64,000 nucleotides of DNA from Lophius americanus. Taxonomy: Eukaryota > Chordata > Actinopteri > Lophiiformes > Lophiidae. The notes under the pieces are model-generated. The model did no database searches. It was not told the DNA's origin and was given only the letters and a program-made list of their open reading frames with translations. The position numbers were made by a program, and so were the translations under genes. Below are positions 1 through 13,429 of this stretch, one piece after another (positions within the stretch are counted from its first letter, which is position 1; the number at the start of each line of letters is the position of its first letter). The stretch spans positions 2,420,001-2,484,000 of the forward strand of contig JBBDHG010000153.1 in assembly GCA_037951165.1 (NCBI GenBank), written 5' to 3'.

Positions 1-1532
1 GCAGTAAGTGAGTGCCAAAAGCTGTGTGCACATAGGGCTTGTTAACCAAACGGGTGAAGGTCATCTATTCAGCTGAAGACTACGGTATATTTACACAGTC
101 AAAACCAACGCCTGGCTAATGTGTCCAAAGCTCAGCGTTCAAACTTAATCAGTACACCACCATGTTCTAAGGGATCACATTTATTGTTCAAAGATTTGTG
201 CCAATCCATGTTTAACCCTGTGGGCAGCTTACAATGTATGCCTTTCATACCATCTGTAGCTGAATCATTAATTTGCCATGTCAAACTCAAGAAGCAGTCT
301 AATCAGGCCTTTGATCAGACCCTCATTTGCATGAGGTCTGGGCTGGGCAACACTGCAGGTGCACTAGATTCTTGCCAGAAAGGAGATGAAGAGAGAGAAA
401 AGGCTGATTTGGCAGTCATCTACAATCAGACACAGAGGAGCCTTTAAGGCCCCAGTCAAGGGATGACTGGAGGGTGCAGCCAACACACAGCAGAGGAGAT
501 AAGGGAGCGGTAGCTAATGTGGAAGGATGATCAATGCTCTATAGACGGTATCTCTCTCTACCCTAAATAGTTGTATAGAAGATTCATCATCGTGCTTGAG
601 CAGTGTTTTCTTTTGGGATTATTTTAGGAGGAGGGAGGCTCCCAAATAGACACCGACTGAATCCAGAAAACCTCCACACCTCAGAATGTGAGCCTTTTTT
701 GGCAAAAGATCAATGAAGTTGGTTGGATTCGTCTCGTTTTCACCTGCATCAGCAGTTGTTAACGTCTTGATTTGTTCTGTCTTTTTGATTTGTATTGTTC
801 TCTCGCACAGGCAGACAGATTTTCTCCTCCAGTCTTTTTGTGTCTTCGTTTTTGCACCTCAGCGTCACGTGATACAACGCTGTCATTGGCTGAGGATGTT
901 GTAAATTAAACACTGTAGCATCATTGAAGTAGAGAAATAAAGTTTGCATATACAGTATGTCTGAATCAAAATTGTTTTATTTTTACGAATCAATTGTTAA
1001 GGAGACGTAGACCATAACCCACTTAACTGCCAACATCCCCTGAGAAATAGGGTGGGGGTCGTAAATATATTTTACGATATATTTATATATCTCCACTTTT
1101 ATATACCTTTTTATATAAATACAGATTAACCATTGACATGATTTTCCCGACAGATGGAAGATGAGGCAGTTAACCCTAAAGTTAGGCGGATATTACATTC
1201 CAGGAAGCAAGGTAAGTTCAACTCTGAGTAACTTACTTTGTGACAATAATATGCTCGCTGGTAGGTTTTCTTCAATAAACCCTGAGTTCATTCCTCTCCC
1301 CCCCCCCTTCTCAGCCTTATGAAGAGCTGTCAGTCACGACCTGCCAGTCTCTCAAATTGAATGTGCTTTCATTCTCGAATGAATATGAAAGATATTGTTT
1401 CTCTTCACATTCCATCACTTGTCTGAACAACATTCTCCAGCTACTGGAATAGTCAATGAATGATATTTGCTTTGCTTAAAATGTCAACTTTGATACAAAA
1501 CAAAGTAATATATAATCCCGCAAGATATTACA

Positions 1533-1620
1533 GACATCCCTCTTTCCCGCAAGTCTTTTCAGCTCATTCCAGGGGATCCCAAAGCTATTCCCAGATGAAA
1601 TATGTAATTCTTCCATGGTC
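1533..1620 (-). mobile_element. Short relic of a fish LINE 3' end (GATG-tailed family)
   Basis: The plus strand reads as a decayed version of a very common fish repeat: a CATCCCTC...CCAGCTCATTCC...GGGGATCCC...TTCCCAGATGA order of words. It lines up with the copy at 39.5 kb and with the reverse complement of the copy at 23.5-23.75 kb. These three share the word order, which is direct evidence of a dispersed family. The coding orientation is inferred from the 23.5 kb copy. It is about 90 bp and carries no gene. Confidence 0.55.
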
Positions 1621-3762
1621 TAACCAGAATAAACTATGTATTTTTTTTTTTGTATAACTAACAACAACAACAACAACCTAATACATTTACTCAAGCTGTT
1701 ATATTCACCAACGTCACTTTTTCCTTTGCTGATGAAGCCACGTTGCCCCTTTTTCCCCCAAATATAGGCTTGTGAGCGATTTAAAACTTATAGCTCAAAA
1801 CGCATAAAATATTGCGACCATAGAATTTCCCCGGTTGCCATGGTAAATCATTTTGTCAGAGCTCCATTTGAGGATTGAACAAACTCAGATCAGCTGTTCT
1901 GGAACGAAACATCAGGTTCCCATCTCAGAGTTAATCAACCCATAAGTCTTGGTTAAACTTGGAGTTTGTCGAACCCACTCTCTGGAATCACGCATTATTG
2001 GCAAATGTTGAAGTTGGACAAGTAACTGAAAACCATCAAGAAAAAGGGCTATTCAGAACCTCTGACCGATGTTATCTTGGCCACGATGGATAATTCAAAA
2101 AGGAACTTTTCCCAAAGCACTTGCTCATGAACGGTCCTTAGAAGAACACTTTGTCATGTTCAGTCATGTGCCATCGCTCTCTGACTAACATCAGTGTGTC
2201 AAATGAAGGATGCAGTAATCTCCATGTGCAGTGATTATTGAGCTACTCGGTGCAAAGAGTTCAGTCATAAAACAGTAGCAGTTGCATCATAAAGCGTAAA
2301 CTTGGCCAGAAGTCCGCACAGAGGTGTCAAATTGCTTCATTTGATTTGTATTTAAATGAAAATGCACGCCAAATCAAACACAGATGTAAATCTGTCAACA
2401 TCCATGACTGGGACGACAGAGAAAGACAGAGACAACGATATGACCTGGTCAATAGGTTTATAGCAAACCCCATACCTCGTGTACCGTTATTGGCAGGAGT
2501 TTGCAGAAACATCCCAAACTAATTACAACAAGACTCAACTACATCTACATGGAGGTTTACACTAAATACACACAGTTCTAGATTTGCCTCAAAAATTTAG
2601 AGAGCGATGCTTAATTTGATATAAATGGTACTCTGGTACTTCTGGTAAGCACAAATCCACATATTAAGTGAGAGGTATATTCAAAATGGTAGAGATACGC
2701 ACTCTCTGGATGACCTTCTAGTTTCAAAGTTTTCTTTCAAGGAGTAAAATACACAGAAATTATTTGGGCGATACCTGTTTAATAAAATGCCTTTTACATG
2801 CTGTTGTCATGTTTATGTCTGCCTGCAGATAAGATTATGAAGAAAACCAGAAAAAAAGGGACCAACAGCAGATAGTGCTTTGCAATGGCTGGGGGAGGAA
2901 GTGAGGAGGTTTGAGATTTGATTGTATTTCGAGGAGCTCAATCATAAACCTGTTCAAACCAGCTGGGGATAGCTAGTCGGTCTCATTATGTGACAGAGGA
3001 ATGATAGGTAGCAGGCTGTATGAAGCTTGTTTGAAACATTAGTAGCAGACAGCTGCTTCTAATACTGTTAAATGTGCTTCAAGCTGTGCCAGTCTGGGGA
3101 TGTCAATCATGATTCAGCCATCACTAGGTCAAATTGAGATTTTTTTAAATCAGGGGTTCAATGGGAGTCAAGTCATTCATGATACATTCTCATTACCATG
3201 CTAAAGTGACTCACATTTTATGCCTTACTGTGACAAAAGAAATACGATTCTTTCCGGTTTGTGTGAATGTGTGAAGTTAATTATTTACAGAGTCACTTTC
3301 ATTTGCGATACATAAACAATTTTTAGCCATGTGACATGAATGCCAAAGTCACATCAGGTTTCATGTGGTTTTTAAGCACGTACCCATGCAGTGACCACTG
3401 TCATCATCAGCCGGTGCCGGTAGCAGGCTAAACAAAAACAACAACAACAGTAAGGACCAGAGAGTATACTTGAAAACGACAACAACAACAACACAGATCA
3501 GCTGCTCACAATCTGGGTCATCCCCCATTCCTTACTGGTGCAACCAGTTTGAGAGCTACGAAAAAAAATGTTGTTGATAGTTACGCAGGTGACTTATAAC
3601 AAGTTAAGGAATACCAAATCTGATCTGAGAAGGGGAAAAAAAGGGAAATGTTTGTTATATGAACTTAGCCAGAAGGTTTTGGCTCAGCACATAAGGATTT
3701 CCGTTTAGCAGAATAAAAGAATTGTGGACTTGATGGAAGCCACATAAGGTCGCAATAGTCAA

Positions 3763-4815
3763 AGAGAATAGAATAGCTTTATTGTCATTGTTTAAGAAAA
3801 ACAATGAAACACCGTCTGGCATCTGAAGTCAAGGCAAAATCAATCAAGAAACTAAAATGAAACAGCTGCATCAAAATATAACAGATAAAGTGCAATAGAA
3901 ATAGAAATAAAATATATAGGAAAAAACGAGGTAGTAAAACACAAGAGGTATATACAAGGTATTAGAAGGTGTTATGTACAGTATTGAATTTAATGTGAGT
4001 GGGTGGAGGGGGGGGCATTTCACTGCCAGGGGGAAGAAACGGTTCTTCAGTTTGTTTGTTCTTGATCTAATAGATCTATACGTCTTCCCAGAGGGTAGTG
4101 GGTGAGAACAGGTAGTGTCCAGGGGGAGTCGGGTCCTCAACAATACTGCTAGCCTTCTGTTGTAGTCGGCCAGTGTAAATGTCTCTGAGGGGGGTCGTGA
4201 TGTCCCGATGACACGCTCCGCTGCCGTCACCAACCGCTGCAGGTCTTCCCTGTACTGTGAGTTGCAGCTGGAGAATCAAGCCGTGGGTCAGGGAGCTTTC
4301 TATCGCCGACCGGTACAAGTTGGTCAACAGATGGTGAGGGAGGTGAGTATGCCTCAACTTCCTGAGGAAGTAAAGCCTCTGTTGGGCCTTCCCCGCCTTG
4401 TGGGAGATGTGTGTGGACTAGGTGAGGTCGGCCAAGATGTGCATGCCAAGGAACTTGAAGCCCTCTACCACCTCCCCGTGTAGATAAAGGGCAGAGGGTT
4501 CTGTGCGGTTGGACTTCCTAAAGAAATCCACAAACAGCACTCTCACATAGGTGTTAACCTGATCCAGGTGAGTGAGGGCTGTGTGGAGGGCTATGTTGAC
4601 CGCGTCCTCTGTCGACCTATTTGCTCGATAAGCAAACCGGTGTTGGTCCAGGTCACCAGGGATGGAAGATCTGATCCACAAATGTTTTCAGGATGAGTCT
4701 CTGAAAACATTTGGTTATTATGGGGGTGAGAGCAACTGGGCGATAGTCATTAAAGCCGTTCACTGTACTTATCTTTGGGATCGGGATGACGGTGGCTGAG
4801 GCAACCTGAGTAACG
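3763..4815 (-). mobile_element. Defective L2/Rex1-type LINE: 5'-truncated, reverse transcriptase core deleted
   Basis: Minus-strand translation gives reverse transcriptase pieces in the right order. A block with IPIPK and FNDYRPVALTP lies at about 4815-4700. Then comes FAYRANRSTEDAV through VRVLFVDF (about 4630-4523). Next is FRKSNRTEPSALYLHGE and EGFKFLGMHI (about 4520-4430). Last comes the C-terminal region with KAQQRLYFLRKLRHTHLP, an AAERVIGT block and RSIRSRTNKLKNRFFP (about 4400-4030). The tail reaches the plus-strand word GCTTTATTGTCATTG at 3776, typical of fish LINE 3' ends. The element is dead. The stretch between FVDF and FRKS, which should contain the FADD active site, is missing. 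A TAG stands where a Trp is expected after ILADLT. A frameshift lies before the AAERVIGT block. It sits inside ralgapa2 intron 1. The clade name is tentative. Confidence 0.85.
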
Positions 4816-6587
4816 TGACTGTCTATGCGATGTTTCTTTCTTCCTCGTAATTTTGTGTACGGTGTATGTAGGAGCGATTCTGCAGATTATTCAATCCTGC
4901 TGCTGTTCATCTTGACTACAGAAACTGCTCTTAATAGACACTTCATCGATCCACATTTCTCCCAAACTACATAACTCTACTGTGTAATATCCTCATCATC
5001 TGTACAACATACCTATTTCCTATGATAGCTGTACATAGTGTGCAACTCTATACTGTTTAGAAATTGCTCTAATCATTATTTTAACACTCTGCTGAACAAA
5101 TGTTGTACTCCATATAACATCTTGCTCTTTGCTGATTTAATGCTGAATTGTCCCTGCTGATCTTTTACATTCATAGAGAATGATTGAGATCCTGCCAGGT
5201 TGCAGGAAGCTGTGTAGGCGGGCAAAGGCACAGCATGAGGTATGATTTATAAAAGGTTAGCCAGTCTGTAATAATTGAAGCTTCTGTAAAATGTCAACAG
5301 GCTTGTAATTGATCAGAGGAAGTAATTGGAAGTTCAGGACAATTAGAGAAGTGTCTTATGGCTTATGATTCAGGGTTCAATATAAATTGAAGCTGTATTA
5401 AAACAAAGCCAAGATATGACATCATGATTATAAGGACTTTAATGGAAATCACAACAGTTTTGATGCACGTCATTTCATTAAGATGGCCATGTGCCAAAAC
5501 TCACATGCCTCTAAATGTGCTGTCACCGTCTATCTGAGTAACAGATTCGATGCCATCGGTTGAAACAGAGCACAGTGTGGAGGAAAGAGTAGAATCGTCA
5601 AAGCCTGACCTTATACCAGTCTTAGCTTAGATTACAGAGTGGCTTACTCCTGGAGCGAAGCACTGTTGAGCTGCTGAAGTGGGAACTTTTACACTTCCTC
5701 TGCAGGTCTTATTCAAATCCTGACCTCTATCTACACAGTTGAGTAGAAATATTTGGTTTGGTTTCAATCTACACAGAAAAAATATATTTTCCTTATTCCC
5801 CGATTGTTATTTCTTGTCTTTCAAAAAAAACGCATGAATTGATGGCAATCGTCTCATCTCAGTCTGGCACACTGTGGATGTCCTATCGGACGGAACAAAA
5901 GGCTTATTTTATGTTTAATTATCTCATCCTTGTTTATTTATTTCATGGTTTTAACTTTTAAATGCAAATAAATCGGTCTGTAATAGATTGAAAGCAGTAG
6001 TTTCACTGAACCAAAGAGCACATTTTATGTCGCCATGGTTTGTTTCTCTGCCTGCCTTTAACATGACGCGGTAGGGTACGACCAAAGGAAAAAATCCTTT
6101 AGATTTTGGTTGTGACTCTGATCATCATCTGGATTCAGAGTGAAATTATAAGATATAATATAAATATATCAGATATATATAAGATATAATAAGAAAATCA
6201 TGAAATGTATAAAAGCTACAATGCTTTGATGAAAATAAGACACTTGTATACAGTGTATAATCTGATCAAAGTAACATTCCGAGTATGGTAATTCAGTGTA
6301 ATCCAGAGATTTGGTATTTTTGTGAGTTCCTTATAGTTTTTATTGGGTACAGGAAATAAACCTTCTATAATTTAATGGAAACAACAATGGCAGCGTCTTA
6401 CAAAGCTGAAATAATCATTATCACCATATTTATGTACTGTATATGGTAAAAAAAAAATCCTTCACTAACAAGAAATTATGTACACAATATAAACATCCAC
6501 AATCAAAAAATTTGAGCATAAATAAAAATGTTAAAGCAAATAAAAATAATATATCTACATATATATATATATATATACAGTACAACA

Positions 6588-6702
6588 TCATGAAATTTAT
6601 CTCTGCATTTGACCCATCCCTGAGGGAGCAGTGGGCGGCCCCCTGTGAAGTGTCCAGAGAGCTGAGGTTTCAGGGTCTTACTCAAGGAGCCGATCCAGAC
6701 AA
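6588..6702. mobile_element. Fragment of a dispersed fish repeat (LINE 3' UTR-like)
   Basis: The words CTCTGCATTTGACCCATCCC, GGGAGCAGTGGGCGGCC and CTTACTCAAGG occur in the order I know from a very common fish repeat associated with LINE 3' regions. It is bounded by an AT tract on the left (6558-6580). The open frames here are translated repeat. The family assignment is from memory. Confidence 0.5.
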
Positions 6703-7421
6703 ATAAAACATATTCAAATATAAAATTGTCAAGATGTTAGGAAACATGTTTGTTTTTCACTAGCACAAAGCAGAGTAATGCAAGACTTACTTTTCGCAGT
6801 AAACACAACAAACTCAATTTGTTTCTGTCAATATAATATCAAAGTGTCTTAATCTAAAGTCTTAATTTAAAGTTTAAATTTTTCGATGACCTTAAATCCG
6901 TGAATAAAGAGATGATTAGTAGGAGCTAAAACAGTTGCAGAAAGGACAGCATAAAATGTACATGCTTTTAGATCAAATCTAGATAACATCACAATGACCC
7001 GACATCTCTCGGCCATCATGAAAACAAGACAAGTTTATGGTACAACTGGAAAAACTGGTTTCTCACATGCCATGTAAAATCATGTAGACTTCATGAAATA
7101 CAGTAGACAGGGACATTTTCTTTTCCCCATCTCTGGCTCTCAGGCCAGCAACTAGAAAAAAAAAAAAAAAAAAGCCTTTCATTCAACACCATGTGATTTA
7201 TAACATATTTGAAATTTGGGTAATAAGAAAGCTCTGAAACACATGACAGCCCAGCCACAGCTCCAAAAGACAAAAACAGGATCAAGAGCTCTGCCAGAGC
7301 TTTCTGAAAAGTCTAAAAACAGAATAGATATAAACTAAATATTGATATTTTGATGGTGTGTACACTTTATGACAGTTGTGAGCATGTAGTCCATAAAACT
7401 CATCTATGAGTAGTTTCTCTT

Positions 7422-7483
<62 letters not shown>
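7422..7483. repeat. Poly-A tract followed by (AT)n microsatellite
   Basis: About 16 A residues run into about 23 AT dinucleotides. A separate run of 18 A lies at 7155-7172. Confidence 0.97.
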
Positions 7484-7487
<4 letters not shown>

Positions 7488-10400
7488 TTTATATAAATTT
7501 GAAGTATTTAATAGGGAAGATCTAAAATTGTTTCAAGACTTTTAGCCCCCACAACCATGAAATAATATTGTCATCGGAATGTTCTTCATCATGTACGCTG
7601 TGGTGCCTTTTTGATATTTGATATTTTAAATCACTTTATTTTTTGTCGTGAACATGATTTTTTAAAGGCAATTCGGAAACTTGGTCGTCTTATCCAAATC
7701 ATATTGTCCAAGCTAGAAATACTAGCGTTAAAACGTTGACACATTTATGTAATTTTATCATATCATCATGTAATTGTATATTTGCTTGTTTCTACGGTAA
7801 TAACATTTATAACGCAAAATGCCTTGATTTACATACACAAGGTCACTCAGACTCCCCTCTCAAAACAGGTATGACTGACAATGGCAGTCTGATATTACCA
7901 GGTTTTCACAGACGGCAGCGTTGGCATACATAGCTTGGGAATGGCCAGGGAATTCAGTCAGGCAAAGCTAATTACGATGGAATATCTATTAAAGTCGACC
8001 TAAATTTAATAATTTAAAGGGTAGCTATAAACTACTTTTTTGTATTCCGAGTTACTCAAAGTAGCTGATTCGATGACTCATTTCTACATTTTCTTCCAAG
8101 TTTCTTATGCAGTTATAGGACCATAGAGACTGACGCCATTATAATAAGAGCACTAAGGATCTGTTAATGACCAACCAGAGTTGCTAAACCCCACCAGCAC
8201 AAACACTTGCTCAAGCAGCTATTAACAGAGCCTTGTCCTAAATGTCCTAATAATGTTTTTTTGTCCTTAACTGAAGTCATACAATGCTTCAAATGCCGCA
8301 TTTATACTTTATAAGCAGGATTATCAATATAATTTTATAATCGTGTAACGTAAATCAGTTCGACAGATTTCTTTTTCCCCCTTTCTCATTTTCACATTTT
8401 GCTAATCAGTCTCAACATGCTTCATTAATCAAAAATGATTTACAGACACTGGATTTCCATAGCAAAAGGAGTGCTGATAAATCTGAAGTAATATGAATGT
8501 GTATCTGCTGGAGAACAGAAGCGCGTCTTTTAAAATCACATTAGTATGATGATCTCAGTTCAGCAAGTCATAGCCTACAAGGAAATACAATAACAACCCA
8601 ACCCAAACCCGTTAATAAGATCCATTTGTGATTGCTAACTGTGTAGAGCTGCACACGGAGAACAACCCTCCAGAGTCAACACTGTGCATAAATAGTCTGG
8701 GACAAAGAGTCTAAGTTGGCAGTTTTAAGAAAGGATAGAAGTCGAGTGATCTCAGCCTAAACTCGAAACATACAGAGGATCTTGTTGAGAACCCTTCCAG
8801 TCTGGTGTTCATTGTTTCTCTCATGTGCTTCACCTTGTGAATTGCCTCTTACAACAGCATCACTTTCAGCAGAAACAGACTTCAGCAACACTTATGTAGA
8901 GCATAGAAGCAAGGTGTAATCTGACTAAACTTCATTTCTATGGACACACTTCCTATTAAGACCAAATCTATCAAGCGTCATCTATAGAGCATCACGTTAT
9001 ATCTACAGTATTTCTCTTAAACTTGGCATCTAATATAATGAATTCTTATGATGCAGCATCATTTCTTTTAAATTTGTGAAATTCATCAAAATTTTCTTAC
9101 CACCAACTATGAAACATTATAATTAAAATTTCATTTTAATGAATGTATCAATGTGTACATCACACAACACACACAATCAGAAACAACGATGCTACCTGAA
9201 GAATTATAGCATGTTATTAGCCATTACTGCTGTTGATTATTGAGGTGTGTATACATGAGTGTCATTAGTTATAACGTATTATGAGTCTTAGAAGCCAACC
9301 TCTGGTTTATAGCTAGTCATAAAGTATTAGAATTCACATTGAATGTGGTGCCGTTTCTTCTAAAGGTGAGCGCACGCCTTCCTTAAATTCACACACCTGC
9401 ATCTGAAAACAAACAGTGTGGACTGTTATCACTAACAACACTTGGACAAATTCACTGTTTTTCCCATGCAGTTCATTATCAGGTCGAAAATGAGTGTGTT
9501 TACACCATTTATAGAGAGAACAAACACAAACTAAGAATAGGCACCTAAGATATCGACCATCAACATTTTTTAACGGAAAATCATATATAGTATACCAGAT
9601 ATTATTTTAGTCATGTTGATGAATGCTTTCCCCAATTTCTTTCGCTCACAGACTGTCCCTGAACACATCATGTTTAGTTTCATGGCTGCACCCTTTGTTC
9701 GACAGTGATCCAACAAATTGGTTGGATACATTTTGGCTTCCATGAAGATGACATGAAACACAAAGCCAAGCATAAATGCTGCAGAAAGATAAACTCAACG
9801 CCCAAACGATTACTACCATTATGTTTAATCACTTTGAAAATAATCACACTGCTGAGTATGAAAAGTGGATGGCTCGAGAAGAAGCAACAAATTGCATCTG
9901 CAGTGCAGCTGTCGCTAACATACGTGCTGGGGGGATGTAAAAAACATTTTTTTCCAAACTACAACATGATGTGGTATGAGAAAGTAGCCACTGAGGAAAA
10001 AAAATGAGTTTGGCTTTTGCAGCCTCCTTTGAACTATGTTCTGGTAGAGCAATGTTGTCGTATTTGAGCCATGCATGTTTTTCTGAAGGAAACAGAGGAA
10101 CAGATGCCTTGAGCCAGCATATTTTTCTGACGGTCACATGACCTCATAGAAGAGGCCAATCCTGAACTCTTCCACTAACAAAAAAAACTGTTATAATTCA
10201 GTCTTCTGTACAGACTTAGTCAGAGACCTTTGCATACAGTATTAAAAAAAGAAAATAACTAGTGAATAATTATCCATTAATTCGAAGTGGGTTTAAAGTT
10301 TAAGCCAATCGCTCTAATCACCCAGCCCTGCAACAAACCAAAGTTGAGAATGCCTTTGAGCAGTATAGACTCAGAGGACCAGCCTTTTGTGAGTCCACTG

Positions 10401-12299
10401 AGGGAAACAGTGAGTGATCAGGTGATTTTCTGGGCTCCTGTAATTAAAAACATCAGCCAAATCCAGCCAGGCATGACTAGCAAATTAACATGCAGCCGCT
10501 TTCACACTCTATCCCACAGATCTGCTCAGTGAGCAGAAAGCCAATACATGCACTCGGAAAATATCCCCAAACACAGATTGTCCTTTAAACTCCAAACCTG
10601 CTGATACAATGACTCGGGTCAACAAGCTGCTTTAACACAATCCTGCAGGTGCTGGTCCAAATAGTTAAATGTTTTCATGCACAATTAGTTTGGATGGGGT
10701 CAAACTTCTACAACTGACCTTTTGGAGCCGCACTGGAAGGTATTTGAAAATAAGCAATTTGACAAAAACTCCTAATATTATAAGACTTTAAGGAATAATG
10801 ATTTGTTTAGGGAAATTCAAATGAGTATAAAAATGTCCACTGCATACTGCCAATTTGTTAAAGCTAAGCATGCTTATCAGTATGGATTTGAATATGGGAT
10901 GTCCCTAGAAATTTAAGTTGACATATAGGACTAATTCTCTGTCATTACAATGTAGGATATTCCTTCCTCAATGTTCCTGAAATACATAATTCATATTTCA
11001 ACAACCATCATTATGAGGGAATTAAGCTGGACATTAAACAAAAACTGCTAAATTCCCTCAAGTCCATCTTCTCTTCTCCGCTGCTGCTGCTCATCTCTCA
11101 ACACTGCTTCCTGTCCACACAGGAACCAGCAGCACCAGGAGGAAATCCTTCCATCGCTGAAAGCATGGTGAAATCAGGGAGGTTCTATCAGCTGCTGGAC
11201 AAACAGACCAGCCTTATCTTGAACTGCACATGAGGGAAAGAGAAACAGAGGACACCAGAGCTCTGTATTGACCTCCACTTTGGATGCACTAGTCTTGACA
11301 TTGAAGGTGAACTGTAATCGCAGAGAGATCCAACAGACAGATTCAACATTATTGACTCCCAATTTGGTGTGGTATTACTTTTGCAATGCGATTAAGCGAA
11401 TACGGACGGCAACAATTGCACCAACAGTGCAAGATATCGATAAACAGGAAGCATACCAACTTAACAATGTTACAAGAAAGCATGTGCCGATCGAGGAAAT
11501 GACTCTAACCCTAAAGTTCGAAAAGGTACTTTGTTCTTAGATGATAACCCTCCACTGCTTTCATCTCCTACTGAAGAATCGCTTTGCTGTCATAAAATGT
11601 AGATTAAGTTGTAATAATTGACAGAACGTTAACTGTATTTGTATTGATGAACCGGTAACTGGTACTTCTGTGGCTGATGGGTGTGTGTTACCCTTCCATT
11701 GCAGGTTTCCTTCATAACATGCAATCCATCTAGACAGATTCAGTCCTTTTCACACTTTCTCTTAGTACCACTGACCCACATATACAGACACCAGTATATA
11801 CATAGTCTAGAAAGTAAATGTGGTAATAAGATGAGCAGACTCAAGGTGAGTGCAAAGAAAAAATACACATTTAATACACTCAAATCAGCTGCATTAATAG
11901 CAGTTAAGTTCACATCTTTCATCATTTATAGACATTTTTATATTGTCCCTGGACTCTGTGAATGAGGCGAATGAGAGAAATATGTTAACCAAACTGATAT
12001 CCAGTGTTGACAAGCGCTCTCATACCCCACATGAGCCTGTGGGAGCTCGGAGCAGCTCCTTCAGCGGCAGACTGCTACACCCACAGTGTAAGACAGAGTG
12101 CTACCCCAGGTCGATCTGACTGGAGTCAGACTCTACTACAGCCCAATGTGAAACTGTTGTGTCTGTGCTGTTTGTCCATCCATCTACCTCACACTCACTT
12201 CAGGTCAACCACAACTGCACTATTTAAACTTAGAACATATTTGGTATTGGAGATTGGTCCCTTTACCCATATTTATATATTTAGCTTTATTTAATTGTA

Positions 12300-12303
<4 letters not shown>

Positions 12304-12363
<60 letters not shown>

Positions 12364-12375
12364 CACACACACACT
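12304..12375. repeat. (AT)n microsatellite passing into (AC)n
   Basis: A pure AT run of about 54 bp changes to a short ACAC run, then TGTGTA. The open frames of repeated Tyr-Ile on both strands here are artefacts of the repeat. Confidence 0.97.
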
Positions 12376-13071
12376 GTGTATGTATTGGCTATGTGTCGTT
12401 TGTTTTAGGTACATCAGTCAGCCACTGCATCAGAACCTACAACTGATACGGATGTTGTGGTTGCTTTCCAATTAAGTCTTAGTATTGTTTATAATGTTTT
12501 AGTCACATGGTTCACCAAATCAAAATGGATATAAATGATTTAAATCATCTGGCTTTTACACTTAATATGTATTGCAAAGTGGACGGTGATTTAGGGGCAA
12601 AGGAATTCACTAGATGGAATCCTTAGAGTAGCATAATAGTTAATCAATTAATAAAAAGGTGTTTAGTAAAGAGGTTTCATGACATGCAGTCCACAAATGT
12701 GACGTGCAAAATCAGTCTACTATAGGACATATTTAAGCACCTTTTGATAGATACACTGAGGGAACAAACAGTGGGAACCAACATCTACATACAGTTTAAT
12801 GAGTGCCAAAAAATTGCACTTCCTTTTCTAGTGAAGCAAACAAAAGACTCCAGCATCACCACACATTTACATGTTCTAAATCAAATATCTCCAGGCTACA
12901 GTAACTTGAGAGCAGCCCGAACCTCTCTATTCCTCAGCTTTATTCAATGAAACATGCTAGATTGACACTGGAGCATGTCCGTGAAATCTAATGCCGAGCA
13001 AAACGCAAAAAAAAACACAGGGAAATATGACAACCATGGTTCCCAACGACGGGAACCCTGACATGATAACA

Positions 13072-13382
13072 TCGGTTAGCATTGTGTGGCTAGTTAGCCG
13101 CAAGGGGGATTAGCTCTAGTTAGCAGCCATTCATGCCTTGTAACAGTGACTTATCTGATATTATAGGGTAAAATAAAATAATAAAAGGGAAAAGGTTCCC
13201 AATTATATAAACAACCAGTAGCAAGAACAGCATTAGCCTTTCAGCATTGTCGTACTGATGTAAAGGCTACCTGTCAGCCGGGTGGCGTTTGTCACCGCAG
13301 TGACAGCCAGCTAACCTGACGCCTTATTTGACGTTAGCCCTCACCAGCTAGCTCGCTAGCAGCTAACCCAACAAGCTAACGC
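13072..13382. promoter_or_regulatory. Promoter-proximal cluster of GTTAGC/GCTAAC/GCTAGC hexamers
   Basis: Nine hexamers of the form G[CT]TA[AG]C lie in about 306 bp just inside intron 1 of ralgapa2. They are GTTAGC at 13075, 13093, 13119 and 13333; GCTAAC at 13310, 13362 and 13375; and GCTAGC at 13347 and 13355. The four possible words together are expected about 0.3 times in this length in random DNA. The two sub-clusters flank a neutral AT-rich gap. I recall similar words around other teleost CpG promoters, but I know of no proven function. They could be binding sites or a short simple repeat. Confidence 0.5.
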
Positions 13383-13429
13383 GGAGCCTCTGCGGCGCAG
13401 CATCTGAAGCCCGGTGAGGTTCCACTCAC

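Larger units (their letters stand above)
1..13429 (-). other. ralgapa2: Intron 1 of ralgapa2 (at least the part in this window)
   Basis: Everything to the left of the exon 1 donor should be intron, because the gene runs leftward. I looked on the minus strand for an exon encoding the next conserved block (an Asn/Asp-rich start followed by a Leu-Lys-Gln-Phe-Phe-Glu type sequence) and found none. Either intron 1 exceeds 13.4 kb here or I missed a short exon. The interval holds LINE fragments near 1.5, 3.8-4.8 and 6.6 kb and AT or poly-A tracts near 7.4 and 12.3 kb. The rest (for example 1650-3760, 4816-6580, 7500-12290 and 12380-13070) shows nothing I can assign. Confidence 0.6.

Noticed and set aside
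4208..4483. 91-codon plus-strand frame
   Set aside because: It is the antisense shadow of the LINE reverse transcriptase.
11706..11848. Possible plus-strand exon between TTGCAG and AAG/GTGAGT
   Set aside because: Open throughout with good-looking splice words, but the peptide is featureless and there is no partner exon. Such pairs are common by chance in 64 kb.
12220..12475. Tyr/Ile-repeat frames on both strands
   Set aside because: They are translations of the AT microsatellite. The same applies to frames in the TG, GA and CT runs.
1..13429. ralgapa2 exon 2
   Set aside because: I looked for the complement of the expected Leu-Lys-Gln-Phe-Phe block with a phase-1 acceptor. Near matches (for example around 10184, 10627 and 11043) fail on frame or splice sites.
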